Source: an uncultured Planctomycetaceae bacterium (lineage in GTDB: Bacteria; Planctomycetota; Planctomycetia; Planctomycetales; Planctomycetaceae). From it: a stretch of DNA of 44,750 bases. The stretch covers positions 1 through 44,750 of the forward strand of contig CALFSX010000079.1 of the NCBI GenBank assembly GCA_937916515.1, given 5' to 3'. Each line of letters opens with the position of its first letter. The first letter of the stretch is position 1. Under the pieces are notes generated by a model. The model was not told the origin of the DNA. It saw only the letters and a list, made by a program, of their open reading frames with translations, and ran no database searches. The translations under genes were made by a program, and so were the position numbers. Shown here one piece after another: positions 16,972 to 26,736 of this stretch.

Positions 16972-18217
16972 AACATTGCACCTGTTTGATGCGTTTGGTG
17001 TTGAACTGGAATACATGATCGTCGATCAGGATTCGCTGAATGTGAATCCAATCGCCGATCGACTGATTCAGGCCGATTGCGGGCACGTCGAATCCGAAAT
17101 TGAACGCGGCGAAATCTCGTGGTCGAACGAGCTTGCTCTGCATGTGATCGAATTCAAGACCGCTGGTCCGGCAAGTCAGCTTGACGGACTGTCGGCACTG
17201 TTTCAGCAGAACGTGACAGACGCAAATCAGCATCTGGCCGCTTTGGGGGGACGCCTGCTGCCGTCGGCCATGCATCCATGGATGGACCCGTTCAAAGAAA
17301 TGAAGCTGTGGCCTCATGAATACAACGAAGTGTATGAAGCCTTTGATCGCATTTTTGACTGTCGAGGACATGGCTGGGCCAACCTGCAAAGTGTGCATCT
17401 GAACCTTCCGTTTTGCGGTGACGAAGAGTTCGGACGTCTGCATGCCGCAATTCGTTTGTTGCTGCCGTTGTTTCCGGGGTTGGCCGCTTCATCGCCAGCG
17501 ATGGATGGTCGATTGTCGGGATTGCTGGACAATCGGCTGGAAGTTTATCGCACGAATTCTCGCCGCGTTCCACTTGTGGCTGGGTTGGTCATTCCGGAAC
17601 CTGCCTTCACCAAAGAAGACTACGATCGATTGATTTTTCAGCCGTTGTACAAGGCGATTGCTCCACTTGATCCAGACGGCGTTTTGCAGGAAGAGTTTCT
17701 GAATGCCAGAGGAGCGATCGCTCGATTTGACCGTGGCGCGATAGAAATTCGTGTGATCGATATTCAGGAATGTCCGGCTGCCGATCTGGCCATTCTGCAG
17801 GCGTCCGTGGCTGTGTTAAAAGAACTGGTTGCCGAGAAATGGAGCGACACGGTTTCTCAACGAGACGTTAGCGTGGAGCGGTTGCATAATATATTGCTGG
17901 CCGTCATTCGCGACGGCGAACGGGCCGTGATTACGGATGCGGGCTATTTGCGACTGTTGGGAATTCAGTCCGGCACTTGTACGGTTGCGGAAGTCTGGCA
18001 GCAACTGGCGGCTGCCGTTTCACTGAATCTGGATGTTGCCACAGGGCGAGCATTGGACGTGATTTTAGGGCAGGGCCCACTGTCTCGCAGAATTATCAAT
18101 CGCCTTAAAGGTGTTGACGAATCTTCTTTTCGGCAGTCCTGCAAAACAGTCTATTCGGAACTGGCTGATTGCCTGGCCAACGGTGTCAGTTTTGAGGGTT
18201 CGACGACGACAAAATGA
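16964..18217 (+). CDS. GCS2-family glutamate-amine/cysteine ligase-like enzyme
   Basis: A 417-residue enzyme of the glutamate-cysteine ligase family 2 (glutamine-synthetase-like fold). Visible family features are the N-terminal FGVELEYMIVD with its metal-binding glutamates, SNELALHVIEFKT, the MHPWMDP block, HGWANLQSVHLNLPF near residue 150, and IEIRVIDIQECP in the C-terminal half. GCS2 enzymes activate a glutamate gamma-carboxyl with ATP and join it to an amine. The ATG at 16964 lies inside the end of the RimK-like gene; the frame is open a little further upstream (TTG 16928) but that would only lengthen the overlap. The stop overlaps the next start as ATGA. Cysteine need not be the partner: no glutathione synthetase is nearby, and here the context favours another amine. 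Confidence 0.88.
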   Translation: MSETLHLFDAFGVELEYMIVDQDSLNVNPIADRLIQADCGHVESEIERGEISWSNELALHVIEFKTAGPASQLDGLSALFQQNVTDANQHLAALGGRLLPSAMHPWMDPFKEMKLWPHEYNEVYEAFDRIFDCRGHGWANLQSVHLNLPFCGDEEFGRLHAAIRLLLPLFPGLAASSPAMDGRLSGLLDNRLEVYRTNSRRVPLVAGLVIPEPAFTKEDYDRLIFQPLYKAIAPLDPDGVLQEEFLNARGAIARFDRGAIEIRVIDIQECPAADLAILQASVAVLKELVAEKWSDTVSQRDVSVERLHNILLAVIRDGERAVITDAGYLRLLGIQSGTCTVAEVWQQLAAAVSLNLDVATGRALDVILGQGPLSRRIINRLKGVDESSFRQSCKTVYSELADCLANGVSFEGSTTTK

Positions 18218-18963
18218 CGAAACGTGTGAAGGCTGAAATCGGCAGCGTTCCGGCTGTCGTCATCACCTGCGAACATGGTGGAAATCGTGTTCCCGCAAAG
18301 TACCGCAATTGCTTTGTCGAGGCTAACGATGCGTTGGAAAGTCATCGCGGCTGGGATCCGGGCGCGTTGAAGCTGGCTCGTGGGTTTTCGGCGGCACTGA
18401 AAGTTCCGTTGTATTCGTCCAGTGTGACTCGACTTTTGGTGGAACTGAATCGGTCGCGGCATCATCCCCGCTTGTTTTCGGAATTCACAGCCGAGCTTTC
18501 AGCAGACCAGAAGCAGTGTCTTCTTGATGAACACTGGTCTCCGTACCGGAGTCAGGTTGAACGGGCGATAGCGACTGCGATTGAAACCAGCGGTCACGTC
18601 GTCCATCTTTCGGTACACAGTTTTACTCCTGTTTGGGACGGAGAAACTCGCCGAACCGATGTGGGGCTGTTGTACGATCCGCAGCGCAACTGTGAAAAGG
18701 AGTTCTGTCAGCGGTGGGGCAGGGCACTGTCGCAAAGTCTTTCAGAGCTCTGCATTCACCGGAATTCGCCCTATCGCGGAACATCAGACGGTTTCGTGAC
18801 ACATTTGCGCCGACAATTTTCTGAAAACACCTACACTGGTATCGAGCTGGAAGTGAATCAGAAATTCTTCCTGCCAGCCCAGACAACGGCAGAGGCATTG
18901 GCGGGGCGAACTTCAGTTTACTCAGCGATTATTACAAGCTTTCAACAGACGTTAACAGGATAG
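18214..18963 (+). CDS. N-formylglutamate amidohydrolase-like protein
   Basis: A 249-residue zinc hydrolase of the N-formylglutamate amidohydrolase (FGase) family. Diagnostic are ITCEHGGNRVP near residue 20, SHRGWDPGAL, VELNRSRHHPRLFSE, LSVHSFTPVWDGETRRTDVG split at TRR, LLYDP, and a late TGIELEVNQKF. The classical enzyme releases formate from N-formylglutamate in histidine breakdown, but there are no hut genes here. In clusters with ATP-grasp and GCS2 ligases such proteins are thought to remove an acyl group or cleave an amide from the product. It overlaps the GCS2 stop by 4 nt (ATGA) and is followed 7 nt later by the acetyltransferase-nitrilase gene, so all four genes are one tightly coupled operon. 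Confidence 0.88.
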   Translation: MTKRVKAEIGSVPAVVITCEHGGNRVPAKYRNCFVEANDALESHRGWDPGALKLARGFSAALKVPLYSSSVTRLLVELNRSRHHPRLFSEFTAELSADQKQCLLDEHWSPYRSQVERAIATAIETSGHVVHLSVHSFTPVWDGETRRTDVGLLYDPQRNCEKEFCQRWGRALSQSLSELCIHRNSPYRGTSDGFVTHLRRQFSENTYTGIELEVNQKFFLPAQTTAEALAGRTSVYSAIITSFQQTLTG

Positions 18964-18970
18964 ATGAATA

Positions 18971-19147
18971 ATGTCCGGGCTCGACCTGAAGGAATTCGAA
19001 TGGAAGACAACACTGCGTCGATTGACAGTCGAGGACTATGATGAGCTGATTGCGATGCAGAAGTTGTGCTTTCCAGGAATGCAGCCCTGGGGCCGTGACC
19101 AGATTGAAAGTCAGATTCAGCATTTTCCAGCTGGCGATCGAAATTGA
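18971..19147 (+). CDS. 5' fragment of frameshifted GNAT-nitrilase gene
   Basis: This frame begins with the proper start of the gene: ATG 18971 with AGGA 10 nt upstream and 7 nt after the preceding stop. It reads [11 protein letters not shown], then [20 protein letters not shown], a normal GNAT beginning. It ends after 58 codons (..[10 protein letters not shown]-stop) where the protein should continue into the second frame (..[12 protein letters not shown], in the next entry). The switch point is at about 19128-19136. A one-base insertion or a loss of 2, 5 or 8 bases would explain it; the 8-base case fits the local sequence well (see findings). The domain starts here but cannot be completed in this frame. 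Confidence 0.65.
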   Translation: MSGLDLKEFEWKTTLRRLTVEDYDELIAMQKLCFPGMQPWGRDQIESQIQHFPAGDRN

Positions 19148-20522
19148 CGGACGCATCGCTGCCTCGTCGTCCAGCTTGATTTTGTCGTTCGATTCCGGCA
19201 TGGAATGGCACGACTGGACCAAAGTGGCTGACAACGGTTACATCCGCAATCATGTTCCCAAAGGAGACGTGCTTTACGGCATCGAAATGATGGTTCACCC
19301 GGATTTTCGTGGCATGAAACTGTCACGCCGTTTATATGCAGCGAGAAAAGAGCTGTGTCGAGAAATGAATCTTTCTCGAATCATTATCGGCGGACGAATT
19401 CCTGGCTACTCCAAACACAAGGATGAAATGAATGCCAGTGAATATGTTGAACAGGTGATTGGTCGAACTCACTATGACAGTGTCTTGACTGCTCAACTGG
19501 CCAACGGGTTTGCTTTACAGGGGCTGATCCCCAATTATTTTCCCAGCGATACGGCCAGTTGCGGGTACGCCACTTTTCTGCAATGGCTGAACCTGGACTA
19601 CGTTAAAGGCGCTAAGCGCCAGTTTAGTACGGTCACTGAATTGGTGCGGATTGCCGCCGTTCAATACCAGATGCGGACCATCAAAGGCTTCGACGAGTTT
19701 GCTCAGCAATGCGAATTCTTTATCGATACCGCCAGCGAATACAAAAGCGACTTTGTGCTGTTTCCCGAACTGCACACCACGCAGTTGCTGTCGTGTATTC
19801 CAGGTTTGCGACCTGGTGAAGCGGCTCGCCGGTTGGCGGAGTTCACTCCACAGTATCTGGACTTCTATACGGAGATGGCCGTTAAGTATGACGTGAACAT
19901 TATTGGCGGTTCGCAATTTGTGCTGGAGGGTGATGCGTTATTCAATATCGCGTATCTGTTCCGTCGAGATGGGACGCTTGAGAAGCAGGAAAAGATTCAT
20001 ATTACTCCCAGCGAACGCAAGTGGTGGGGCGTGAGTCCTGGTCGAAAAGTTAACGTGTTTGAAACGGACTGCGGCCCAATTGGAATTCTGATTTGTTACG
20101 ACATTGAGTTCCCCGAACTTGTACGCATCAGTGCTGCTAAGGGGGCTCAGATTATTTTCGTGCCGTTCAATACAGACACACGTCACGGTTACCTGCGAGT
20201 TCGCAATTGCGCGATGGCTCGCTGCGTGGAAAACCATGTGTACGTCGCTGTCGCGGGCTGTACGGGCAATCTGCCGTTTGTTGAGAACAGTGATATCCAC
20301 TATGCTCAATCAGCGATCTTCACGCCTGCGGATGCTGAGTTCGCTCGCGATGCCATTGCCGCCGAATGCAACGCCAACATCGAAACGATGGTCATTCACG
20401 ACGTCGATGTCGAACAGTTACGTCGCCATAAACAAGCTGGCAGCGTACAAAACTGGAAAGACCGTCGCACAGATTTGTATCGAGTCGTCTATATGGAAGA
20501 CGGAGAAGAGCACAGCGTTTGA
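19050..20522 (+). CDS. GNAT/carbon-nitrogen hydrolase (nitrilase-superfamily) fusion, frameshifted at 5' end
   Basis: The downstream frame encodes most of a bifunctional protein. From about 19130 it carries the remaining GNAT part ([16 protein letters not shown], then [19 protein letters not shown]), and from about 19640 a complete nitrilase-superfamily amidase. The catalytic triad is intact: Glu in LFPELHTTQ, Lys in [13 protein letters not shown], Cys in [13 protein letters not shown]. Related enzymes cleave omega-amides or carbamoyl-amines. The formal start at 19050 is a TTG inside the other frame and its first ~26 residues are out-of-frame nonsense; the first in-frame ATG is 19200. The real gene most likely starts at 18971. 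The amidase could still be made by a restart, but the acetyltransferase is probably broken in this sequence. It is the last gene of the ligase operon and a terminator follows. Confidence 0.85.
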   Translation: MRCRSCAFQECSPGAVTRLKVRFSIFQLAIEIDGRIAASSSSLILSFDSGMEWHDWTKVADNGYIRNHVPKGDVLYGIEMMVHPDFRGMKLSRRLYAARKELCREMNLSRIIIGGRIPGYSKHKDEMNASEYVEQVIGRTHYDSVLTAQLANGFALQGLIPNYFPSDTASCGYATFLQWLNLDYVKGAKRQFSTVTELVRIAAVQYQMRTIKGFDEFAQQCEFFIDTASEYKSDFVLFPELHTTQLLSCIPGLRPGEAARRLAEFTPQYLDFYTEMAVKYDVNIIGGSQFVLEGDALFNIAYLFRRDGTLEKQEKIHITPSERKWWGVSPGRKVNVFETDCGPIGILICYDIEFPELVRISAAKGAQIIFVPFNTDTRHGYLRVRNCAMARCVENHVYVAVAGCTGNLPFVENSDIHYAQSAIFTPADAEFARDAIAAECNANIETMVIHDVDVEQLRRHKQAGSVQNWKDRRTDLYRVVYMEDGEEHSV

Positions 20523-20570
20523 TGGCCTTGAGTACACTGCGTTTTTAAGCTGCATTGAAGCAGTCACTGA

Positions 20571-20600
20571 AAGGCATCCGTTGATACGGATGTCTTTTTT
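20571..20600 (+). terminator. Intrinsic terminator of the amidoligase operon
   Basis: AAGGCATCCG-TTGATA-CGGATGTC followed by TTTTTT: the stem is about 8 bp of GC-containing pairs (one G-T wobble) extended by A-T pairs, with a 6-nt loop and a clean T run. It lies 49 nt after the nitrilase stop codon and just before the end of the convergent nucleosidase gene. Confidence 0.85.
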
Positions 20601-20652
20601 GATGGATGCGCAGCATGGGAAAATGTTTGTTGCTCGACGCAGTGCCCGATCT

Positions 20653-21453
20653 CTACCGCGACTTGCCGAGCTTTTCGGCGAGTTGGCGGATGATGCCGAG
20701 CGTGAACTTGTTCAGGCCAATGGCCTGCTGGTTGGCTCGGACGGTCCAGGGGCCGAGTTCCGGATCTTTGCGGAAGCGGCTCAGAAGTCCTTTAACCGGG
20801 TTTGGCTTCTTGCCAGCCGGAGGTTCGAACATTGTGTCGATGCCTTTTGCGGACACCTGTTCGTCGAACGAATCCAGAATGCTGCGAATGGACAGGAAGC
20901 GGATTGTTCTGTCTTCGGTGGACATATGATTGCAGGCTTGAGCGACGGCCAGACTGGTGGTGTCACAGGCGACGGCAAGGCTTGATTCTGCCAGCTTTTG
21001 TTTTTCAGCAACGGTGCGCGGGTGCTGATCTGCGACGACATGTTTTCTAACGAAGATGCGCTTCGATTCGGGAATCGTGCATTTGATTGGCAGCGCGTTC
21101 CCGTGTGTGTCGCAGATTTCGTTTGCCAGACAAATGTCACCCGCTTTTACGTCGCTGGTTAACGCAGAACTGAAGCCCAGCGAAATTACCCAGGCCGGAT
21201 TATGTTCTTTGATCAGCGTTTCCGTGACAGCTCGATGAGCGGCAAAGCCCGATCCCGCTTCGACAATCGCAATGCGAATGACTTCATCCAGAAAGCCGCC
21301 TCGAAACACGCTGGTTTCGTCGACGTACTTTCTGGTTCGGTCCAGAACTTTCAGCAGCGGCTTGATCTCGGCATTGTGAGTACACACGATGCCGATGTCG
21401 GCCGATCGACGGTCGAAAGTGGGTTCGTCTGGTTGCTTGCTGCTGTCAGCCAT
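20653..21453 (-). CDS. Nucleoside phosphorylase/nucleosidase family protein
   Basis: A 266-residue protein of the purine nucleoside phosphorylase/MTA-SAH nucleosidase superfamily. Recognisable are the first strand IGIVCTHNAEIKPLLKVL, VEAGSGFAAHRAV, the core NPAWVISLGFSSALTSDVKAGD split at SSA, and a late FLSIRSILDSFDEQ that corresponds to the family's xRxISDxxD region with its catalytic Asp. The usual ribose-binding glutamate motif (E-M-E) cannot be seen at its expected place, which reads ACDTTSLAVAQ, so substrate and even activity are uncertain. The C-terminus (about residues 225-266) resembles the tail of planctomycete versions. The gene begins 42 nt after serC on the same strand and is probably co-transcribed. 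It is convergent with the ligase operon. Confidence 0.75.
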   Translation of the reverse strand: MADSSKQPDEPTFDRRSADIGIVCTHNAEIKPLLKVLDRTRKYVDETSVFRGGFLDEVIRIAIVEAGSGFAAHRAVTETLIKEHNPAWVISLGFSSALTSDVKAGDICLANEICDTHGNALPIKCTIPESKRIFVRKHVVADQHPRTVAEKQKLAESSLAVACDTTSLAVAQACNHMSTEDRTIRFLSIRSILDSFDEQVSAKGIDTMFEPPAGKKPNPVKGLLSRFRKDPELGPWTVRANQQAIGLNKFTLGIIRQLAEKLGKSR

Positions 21454-21495
21454 GTGTTATTCGATTCGACCACGTTCTCTTGCGACTGCTGAAAG

Positions 21496-22581
21496 CTATG
21501 CGTTTGCAGCTTCGAAGTCCTTCATGAACTGCACCAGCGCGTCCACTCCTTCGGTTGGAAACGCATTATAAATGCTGGCTCGCATGCCGCCGACGCTGCG
21601 ATGTCCTTTCAATGCGCTAAAGCCAGCGGCTTCGGCCTGCTTGATGAAGGCAGTATCTTTGGCTTCGTCGCCCGTCACGAAGGTGACGTTCATCAGCGAT
21701 CGGCTGTCTTCTTTAGCGGTGGTGCTGAACAGGCTGCTGGCGGCAAGGTAGTCGTAAAGTATGGCCGCTTTGGCTTTGTTCTTCGCTTCGACTCCCGCCA
21801 ATCCGCCGTTGGACTTGATCCAGCGGAACACCAGCATCATTAGATACAGGCCGAACGTGGGAGGCGTGTTGTACATCGAATCGTTGGCTGCGTGAGTTCG
21901 ATACTGCAGCATGGCGGTGAGGTCGCTGTTGCCAGCTTCGACAAGGTCGTCGCGAATGATAACCAGAGTTACTCCGCTGGGACCAAGGTTCTTCTGAGCA
22001 CCCGCGTAGATGATGCCGTACTTGGAAACGTCGATCGGGCGGCTGAAGATGTCGCTGCTGGCATCGCAGACCAGAAACGCATCGCTGTTGTAGCCGGTCG
22101 GTTCGGTGGCGAACTGAGTTCCGTAGATCGTGTTGTTGGATGTGAAGTGAACGTAGGCTGGGTTATCGCTGTAAGTTACATCGTGAGGAATGTAGTTGAA
22201 GTTGGCATCTTTGCTGCTGCTGGCGGTGTGAACATTACCGAACAGCTTGGCTTCTTTCACGGCTTTTTCAGACCACGCACCGGTGACCAGATAGTCTGCC
22301 GTTTTGTCGCTGGACAGAAAGTTCATGGGAATCATTCCGAACTGCAAAGACGCTCCACCCTGCAGGAACAGCACTTTGTAGTTGTTCGGAATTCCGGCCA
22401 GTTCGCGGCACAGCGCTTCCAGTTCTTCGGCGACGGCGACAAACGCCTTTCCGCGGTGAGAATGTTCGCAAACGCCGACGCCCGTGTTTCCCAGCGACAG
22501 CAGGTTCTCGCGAGCTTCGTTCAGCACGCATTCAGGAAGTACAGCTGGTCCGGCGGAGAAATTCCAAATGCGATTAGCCAT
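21496..22581 (-). CDS. serC: Phosphoserine aminotransferase
   Basis: A 361-residue PLP enzyme that converts 3-phosphohydroxypyruvate to 3-phosphoserine in serine synthesis (and acts in the PLP pathway in some bacteria). The protein starts [17 protein letters not shown], the family hallmark. Also present are the cofactor-binding [18 protein letters not shown] split at [27 protein letters not shown], and the PLP lysine in [16 protein letters not shown]. It ends with [16 protein letters not shown]. Length is typical. I chose ATG 22581; the frame runs 35 codons further upstream, but the extra sequence does not look like the family. It is divergent from prs and followed by the nucleosidase gene. 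Confidence 0.96.
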   Translation of the reverse strand: MANRIWNFSAGPAVLPECVLNEARENLLSLGNTGVGVCEHSHRGKAFVAVAEELEALCRELAGIPNNYKVLFLQGGASLQFGMIPMNFLSSDKTADYLVTGAWSEKAVKEAKLFGNVHTASSSKDANFNYIPHDVTYSDNPAYVHFTSNNTIYGTQFATEPTGYNSDAFLVCDASSDIFSRPIDVSKYGIIYAGAQKNLGPSGVTLVIIRDDLVEAGNSDLTAMLQYRTHAANDSMYNTPPTFGLYLMMLVFRWIKSNGGLAGVEAKNKAKAAILYDYLAASSLFSTTAKEDSRSLMNVTFVTGDEAKDTAFIKQAEAAGFSALKGHRSVGGMRASIYNAFPTEGVDALVQFMKDFEAANA

Positions 22582-22929
22582 CGCGGTCGTCTTTCGTTGG
22601 TTGGTCGGAAAGACGGAATTGCAACTCAGGGCTGACGTTGCCGTCTGTTTCGCCCAAATTGCGATTCCGTCATAAACGTTGAACACGGATCTTAGAAACG
22701 CTTTCGACGGATTCCAAACAGGGGTTGAGTCCCTTCGTCATTTCTTGCAGACACGTGGGCCTGCCTTGAGTTCGTTCTCAGCGGCGATAAGATGGCGGGC
22801 AACGAAGGGTCAGGCCCTTTCATGACGCGTTTAAAGCTGGATTTGGGCGAATTTTCAGCGAATACCGTCAGGAGAGGGGCTGGCCTTCTTCATTTCACCA
22901 GCGTTTTTCGACATTTCAGGTCGGTTCCC
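22582..22929. other. Divergent serC/prs promoter region
   Basis: A 348-nt spacer between the divergent start codons of serC and prs. Open frames run into it from both sides but lack family-like sequence. It must contain both promoters; I cannot point to convincing boxes. CAGGTCGG at 22917-22924 is a plausible ribosome binding site for prs. Confidence 0.5.
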
Positions 22930-23949
22930 ATGAATTCGAGTTCTTCCGTACCGGACAGTCGGTCTGGGCCACGTCTGCAACCTTTTCAGCCGGCTCAGGG
23001 AGATCTTGCGATTCTGGCCGGTTCTGGCAACCCGGTGTTCGCGCAGAAAATTGCCAACAGTCTGGGCGTTCGGCTGACTCCCTGCCAGGCTCAGGTGTTT
23101 AGCGAAGGCAACGTGTTTGTGCGCATTCTGGAAAATGTGCGTGGCCGCGACACGTTTATTATTCAGGGCGTTCACTTTCCGGTGAACGACAACTTTGTCG
23201 AACTGCTGTTTTGGATTGACGCCTTAAAGCGAGCCAGTGCTCAACAGATTACTGCCGTTATTCCGTACTTCAGTTATGCGAAGGGCGACAAGAAGGACGA
23301 GCCGCGCGTTTCGATTCGAGCTCGTGTTTGTGCCGACGCCATTGAAGCTGCGGGAGCCGATCGCGTTTTGACGATGGATCTCCACAGTCCTCAGATTCAG
23401 GGCTTCTTCAGCAAGCCGGTAGATCACCTGTATGCTCGCGCGGTGATTTGCGAACACATCAAGACATTGGGCATTCAGGACTTAGTCATCTGCAGCCCCG
23501 ATGCGGGCTTCGCCAAGTCGGCGGCCGCTTACGCGAACCTGCTGGGAGTTCCTGTTGTTATCGGCAACAAAACTCGACCGGACCATTCTGAGCAGGCTGA
23601 AATTCTGGAAGTCATCGGTCACGTTGATGGCAAGAACGTATTGATGGTGGATGACTTCACCATCACTGGCGGTTCGCTTGTGGGAATGGCCGAAGTGCTG
23701 AAACAACGCGGTGCGAAAGATATCTATGCGGCGGTCTCTCACGGAGTGTTCTCTCGCGGAGCTGCCAGCAGAATTCAAAACAGCGTGATTAAGAAGATGT
23801 ACATGACGGATACGATTGAATCACCCGTCGAACCGCTGTGTGAAAAGATCGAAGTGATTTCTGTGGCGACTTTGTTTGCTCAGGCAATTCGCAGCATCCA
23901 CGATCGCACCAGTGTCAGTATGTTGTTTCCGGACGAGAAACAGACATAG
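22930..23949 (+). CDS. prs: Ribose-phosphate pyrophosphokinase
   Basis: A 339-residue PRPP synthase, making phosphoribosyl pyrophosphate from ribose 5-phosphate and ATP for nucleotide, histidine and tryptophan synthesis. Features: LAGSGNPVFAQKIANSLG, the ATP-site IPYFSYAKGDKKDEPR, the metal and ribose-binding MDLHSPQIQGFF, and the PRPP-binding loop LMVDDFTITGGSLVGMA. The loop differs slightly from the textbook VDDMIDTAGT but keeps the two acidic residues. The annotated frame is open from 22792; I chose ATG 22930 because family-like sequence starts about 26 residues later and the upstream part is not family-like. A Ser/Pro-rich N-terminal extension of about 25 residues remains. Confidence 0.93.
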   Translation: MNSSSSVPDSRSGPRLQPFQPAQGDLAILAGSGNPVFAQKIANSLGVRLTPCQAQVFSEGNVFVRILENVRGRDTFIIQGVHFPVNDNFVELLFWIDALKRASAQQITAVIPYFSYAKGDKKDEPRVSIRARVCADAIEAAGADRVLTMDLHSPQIQGFFSKPVDHLYARAVICEHIKTLGIQDLVICSPDAGFAKSAAAYANLLGVPVVIGNKTRPDHSEQAEILEVIGHVDGKNVLMVDDFTITGGSLVGMAEVLKQRGAKDIYAAVSHGVFSRGAASRIQNSVIKKMYMTDTIESPVEPLCEKIEVISVATLFAQAIRSIHDRTSVSMLFPDEKQT

Positions 23950-24069
23950 GCATTCAGAACTTTTGTTGCTGTGGCGGGTCGCTGACGGCAGTTTATTTCG
24001 CAGCAGGTTAGGGCGGAGCGGTGCGACGTTGCTGGCCGGTTTGTTCTTTGTGGGAAACAGGATACTCTG

Positions 24070-26736
24070 ATGGCAGTCAAGCTTTCGCCAATGATGGAAC
24101 GCTATCACGAGGTGAAGGCAGAAAACCCCGGCGCGATTTTGCTGTTTCGCATGGGCGACTTTTACGAACTGTTCTATCAGGACGCTCAAAATGCCGCCCG
24201 CGTTCTGGGACTGACTTTGACCAGTCGTGATAAGAATTCCGACAACCCCGTGCCGATGGCTGGGTTTCCTTATCATCAGCTTGACAACTATCTACAGAAG
24301 CTGATTCAAAGCGGATTTCGAGCTGCCATTTGTGATCAGGTCGAAGATCCCAAGACAGCGAAGGGGCTTGTTCGCCGTGAAGTGACTCGCGTGATTACCC
24401 CCGGCACACTGACGGACGATCAGTTGCTGGATCCGCGGGTGAGCAACTTCATCGCGTGTGTGGCTCCGTCGAAAACCAGCATCGGACTGGCGTGGCTGGA
24501 ACTGTCAACCGGTCGGTTTCTGGTTTCTGACATCGAACCTGCGTTGCTGCAGGATGAGCTGGCCAGAATTCACCCGGCAGAGTGCATTGTTCCTGAAGAT
24601 TCCGCCAAAGACGGTGAACTGCCGGTTGCTCGAGCTGACCTGGGTGGCCCCGTGCTGACCGGTCGTCCGGCGTGGTGCTTTTCGAAGGAAGAATCGCGCC
24701 GTCTGCTGCACGAACATTTCGGTATCAAGACGCTGGAAGGGTTCGATATTGAAGACGATTCTCCCGCTGTAACAGCGGCCGGAGCGTTGTTGGAATATAT
24801 CCGCGATACGCAGAAGTCGGCCCTGCTGCATATCACTCGTCTGGAAAGCTATCGTCGTAATCGGCACATGATTATCGACGAAGCAACTCGACGCAGCCTT
24901 GAGCTGACTCATACGATGCGAGACGGCCGTCGCGAACAAAGTCTGCTGGGCACAATTGACGAAACGTGTACTCCCATGGGTTCGCGGCTGATGGCCGAAT
25001 GGCTGTCCAGTCCGTTAACCGATCTGCAGCAAATCGGCGAACGTCACGATGCGGTTGACGAGATGGTTGGCGAATTGTCACTGCGTGATGATCTTCGCGA
25101 ACTGCTGAAAGGCATGTATGACCTGCAGCGGCTGACGTCTCGCGTGGCCACCGGGCGTTGCAGCCCGCGTGACTTAAGCTGCTTGGCACAATCGTTGGGG
25201 CAGTTGCCTCGGCTAAAGGCTAAGCTGGCAGAACGCCGCGCGATTCGGCTTAAGACTCTGGAGCAACGGATCGATCTGTGTCCCGAAGTTCGCCATGCAA
25301 TTACCGACGTGCTTGTCGATGAACCGCCGAATACAGTGGCCGACGGTGGAGTCGTGCGAGCTGGCTTTAGCGCTGAACTGGATGAGCTTCGCGATCTGTC
25401 TAAAGGTGGCAAACAATGGATCGCCGCGTATCAAGCGAAAGAAAGCGAACGGACGGGGATCCCCAGTTTGAAGATCGGGTTCAACAAGGTCTTTGGCTAT
25501 TATCTTGAAGTGACGGGCACTCATTTAAGCAAAGTTCCTGATGACTACATTCGCAAACAAACGCTCAAGAATCAGGAACGCTACATCACTCCGGAACTAA
25601 AGGAATACGAAGACAAGGTTCTGCGAGCGGAAGACAAGAGTAAGGCACTGGAACAGGAAATTTTCAGCAAGCTGAAAGAGCAGGTTTCTGAGCATGTGGC
25701 TCGAATTCTGCTGACTGCCGAAGCTCTGGCTGAGATCGATGTGTTTGTTGGTCTGGGTACGCTTGCGGCCGCTGCGGGATATTGTCGGCCGGAAATGACC
25801 GAAGATTCCGTGCTTGATATTCGCGAAGGTCGGCATCCGGTGTTGGATCGGTTGATGGCTGCGGGTGAGTTCGTTCCCAACGATGTGCGTTTGGGCGTTG
25901 ATTCAAGTGCCACTGCGGAAGCAACTGAAGAATCGGGCAAGGCAAAGGTGAATGCCACCGGTCGAGTTCAGATTATCACCGGTCCGAACATGGCCGGTAA
26001 AAGTACTTATATTCGACAAGCCGCATTGCTGACGATCATGTCGCAGATGGGTTCGTTTGTGCCCGCCAGCGAAGCTCGCATCGGCATTGCGGATCGAGTG
26101 TTTGCCCGAGTCGGTGCGAGTGATGAACTCGGCAAAGGGCAGAGTACCTTTATGGTGGAAATGACCGAGACGGCTCGCATTTTGAATAGTGCTTCGTCGC
26201 GAAGCGTGGTGATTCTGGACGAAATTGGTCGAGGCACCAGCACATATGACGGCATTTCGCTGGCGTGGAGCATCACAGAAAATCTGCATGACGAACTGCA
26301 GTGCCGCACGATGTTTGCGACTCATTATCACGAGCTCACGGATTTGACAGCCACGTTAAAGCACGCTTCCAACTGGCATGTTGCCGTTCAGGAAAATAAC
26401 GACGACGTTATTTTTCTTCATCGAGTGATCGAAGGTGCCGCTGGTCGCAGTTACGGTATCCATGTTGCGAAGTTGGCGGGAGTTCCTCGCAGCGTCACCG
26501 AGCGAGCGGCCGCGATTCTTGAGATGCTGGAAAGTCAGCACGTCAATTCCGACGGCAAGCCGACCGTGCCGGAACGGAAAACAACTCGCCAGAAAAAACG
26601 CCAGCTAAGCCTGTTCGAATTTCCAGAAGACCCATTGCTGGACGAAATTCGCAACCTGAAAGTTGACGAAATGAGCCCCAGAGAAGCCATGGACGAACTC
26701 TACCGCCTCCGCCAACAACTGTCCTCGCGCGATTGA
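24070..26736 (+). CDS. mutS: DNA mismatch repair protein MutS
   Basis: An 888-residue MutS, which binds mismatched or looped DNA and starts repair with MutL. The mismatch-contacting Phe-x-Glu is F31-Y-E33 in [15 protein letters not shown]. The connector and lever parts follow ([29 protein letters not shown]). The C-terminal ATPase has Walker [10 protein letters not shown] (K644), the [10 protein letters not shown] region, Walker [17 protein letters not shown], and the [10 protein letters not shown] signature. C-terminal residues ~840-888 are a linker and helical tail of the usual kind ([14 protein letters not shown]). Length and order are normal. ATG 24070 is preceded by CAGGA. No mutL is nearby in the window. 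Confidence 0.97.
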   Translation: MAVKLSPMMERYHEVKAENPGAILLFRMGDFYELFYQDAQNAARVLGLTLTSRDKNSDNPVPMAGFPYHQLDNYLQKLIQSGFRAAICDQVEDPKTAKGLVRREVTRVITPGTLTDDQLLDPRVSNFIACVAPSKTSIGLAWLELSTGRFLVSDIEPALLQDELARIHPAECIVPEDSAKDGELPVARADLGGPVLTGRPAWCFSKEESRRLLHEHFGIKTLEGFDIEDDSPAVTAAGALLEYIRDTQKSALLHITRLESYRRNRHMIIDEATRRSLELTHTMRDGRREQSLLGTIDETCTPMGSRLMAEWLSSPLTDLQQIGERHDAVDEMVGELSLRDDLRELLKGMYDLQRLTSRVATGRCSPRDLSCLAQSLGQLPRLKAKLAERRAIRLKTLEQRIDLCPEVRHAITDVLVDEPPNTVADGGVVRAGFSAELDELRDLSKGGKQWIAAYQAKESERTGIPSLKIGFNKVFGYYLEVTGTHLSKVPDDYIRKQTLKNQERYITPELKEYEDKVLRAEDKSKALEQEIFSKLKEQVSEHVARILLTAEALAEIDVFVGLGTLAAAAGYCRPEMTEDSVLDIREGRHPVLDRLMAAGEFVPNDVRLGVDSSATAEATEESGKAKVNATGRVQIITGPNMAGKSTYIRQAALLTIMSQMGSFVPASEARIGIADRVFARVGASDELGKGQSTFMVEMTETARILNSASSRSVVILDEIGRGTSTYDGISLAWSITENLHDELQCRTMFATHYHELTDLTATLKHASNWHVAVQENNDDVIFLHRVIEGAAGRSYGIHVAKLAGVPRSVTERAAAILEMLESQHVNSDGKPTVPERKTTRQKKRQLSLFEFPEDPLLDEIRNLKVDEMSPREAMDELYRLRQQLSSRD

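Noticed and set aside
20104-20985. 293-codon plus-strand frame overlapping the nitrilase end and the nucleosidase gene
   Set aside because: Overlaps two well-supported genes and the terminator; sequence is not protein-like.
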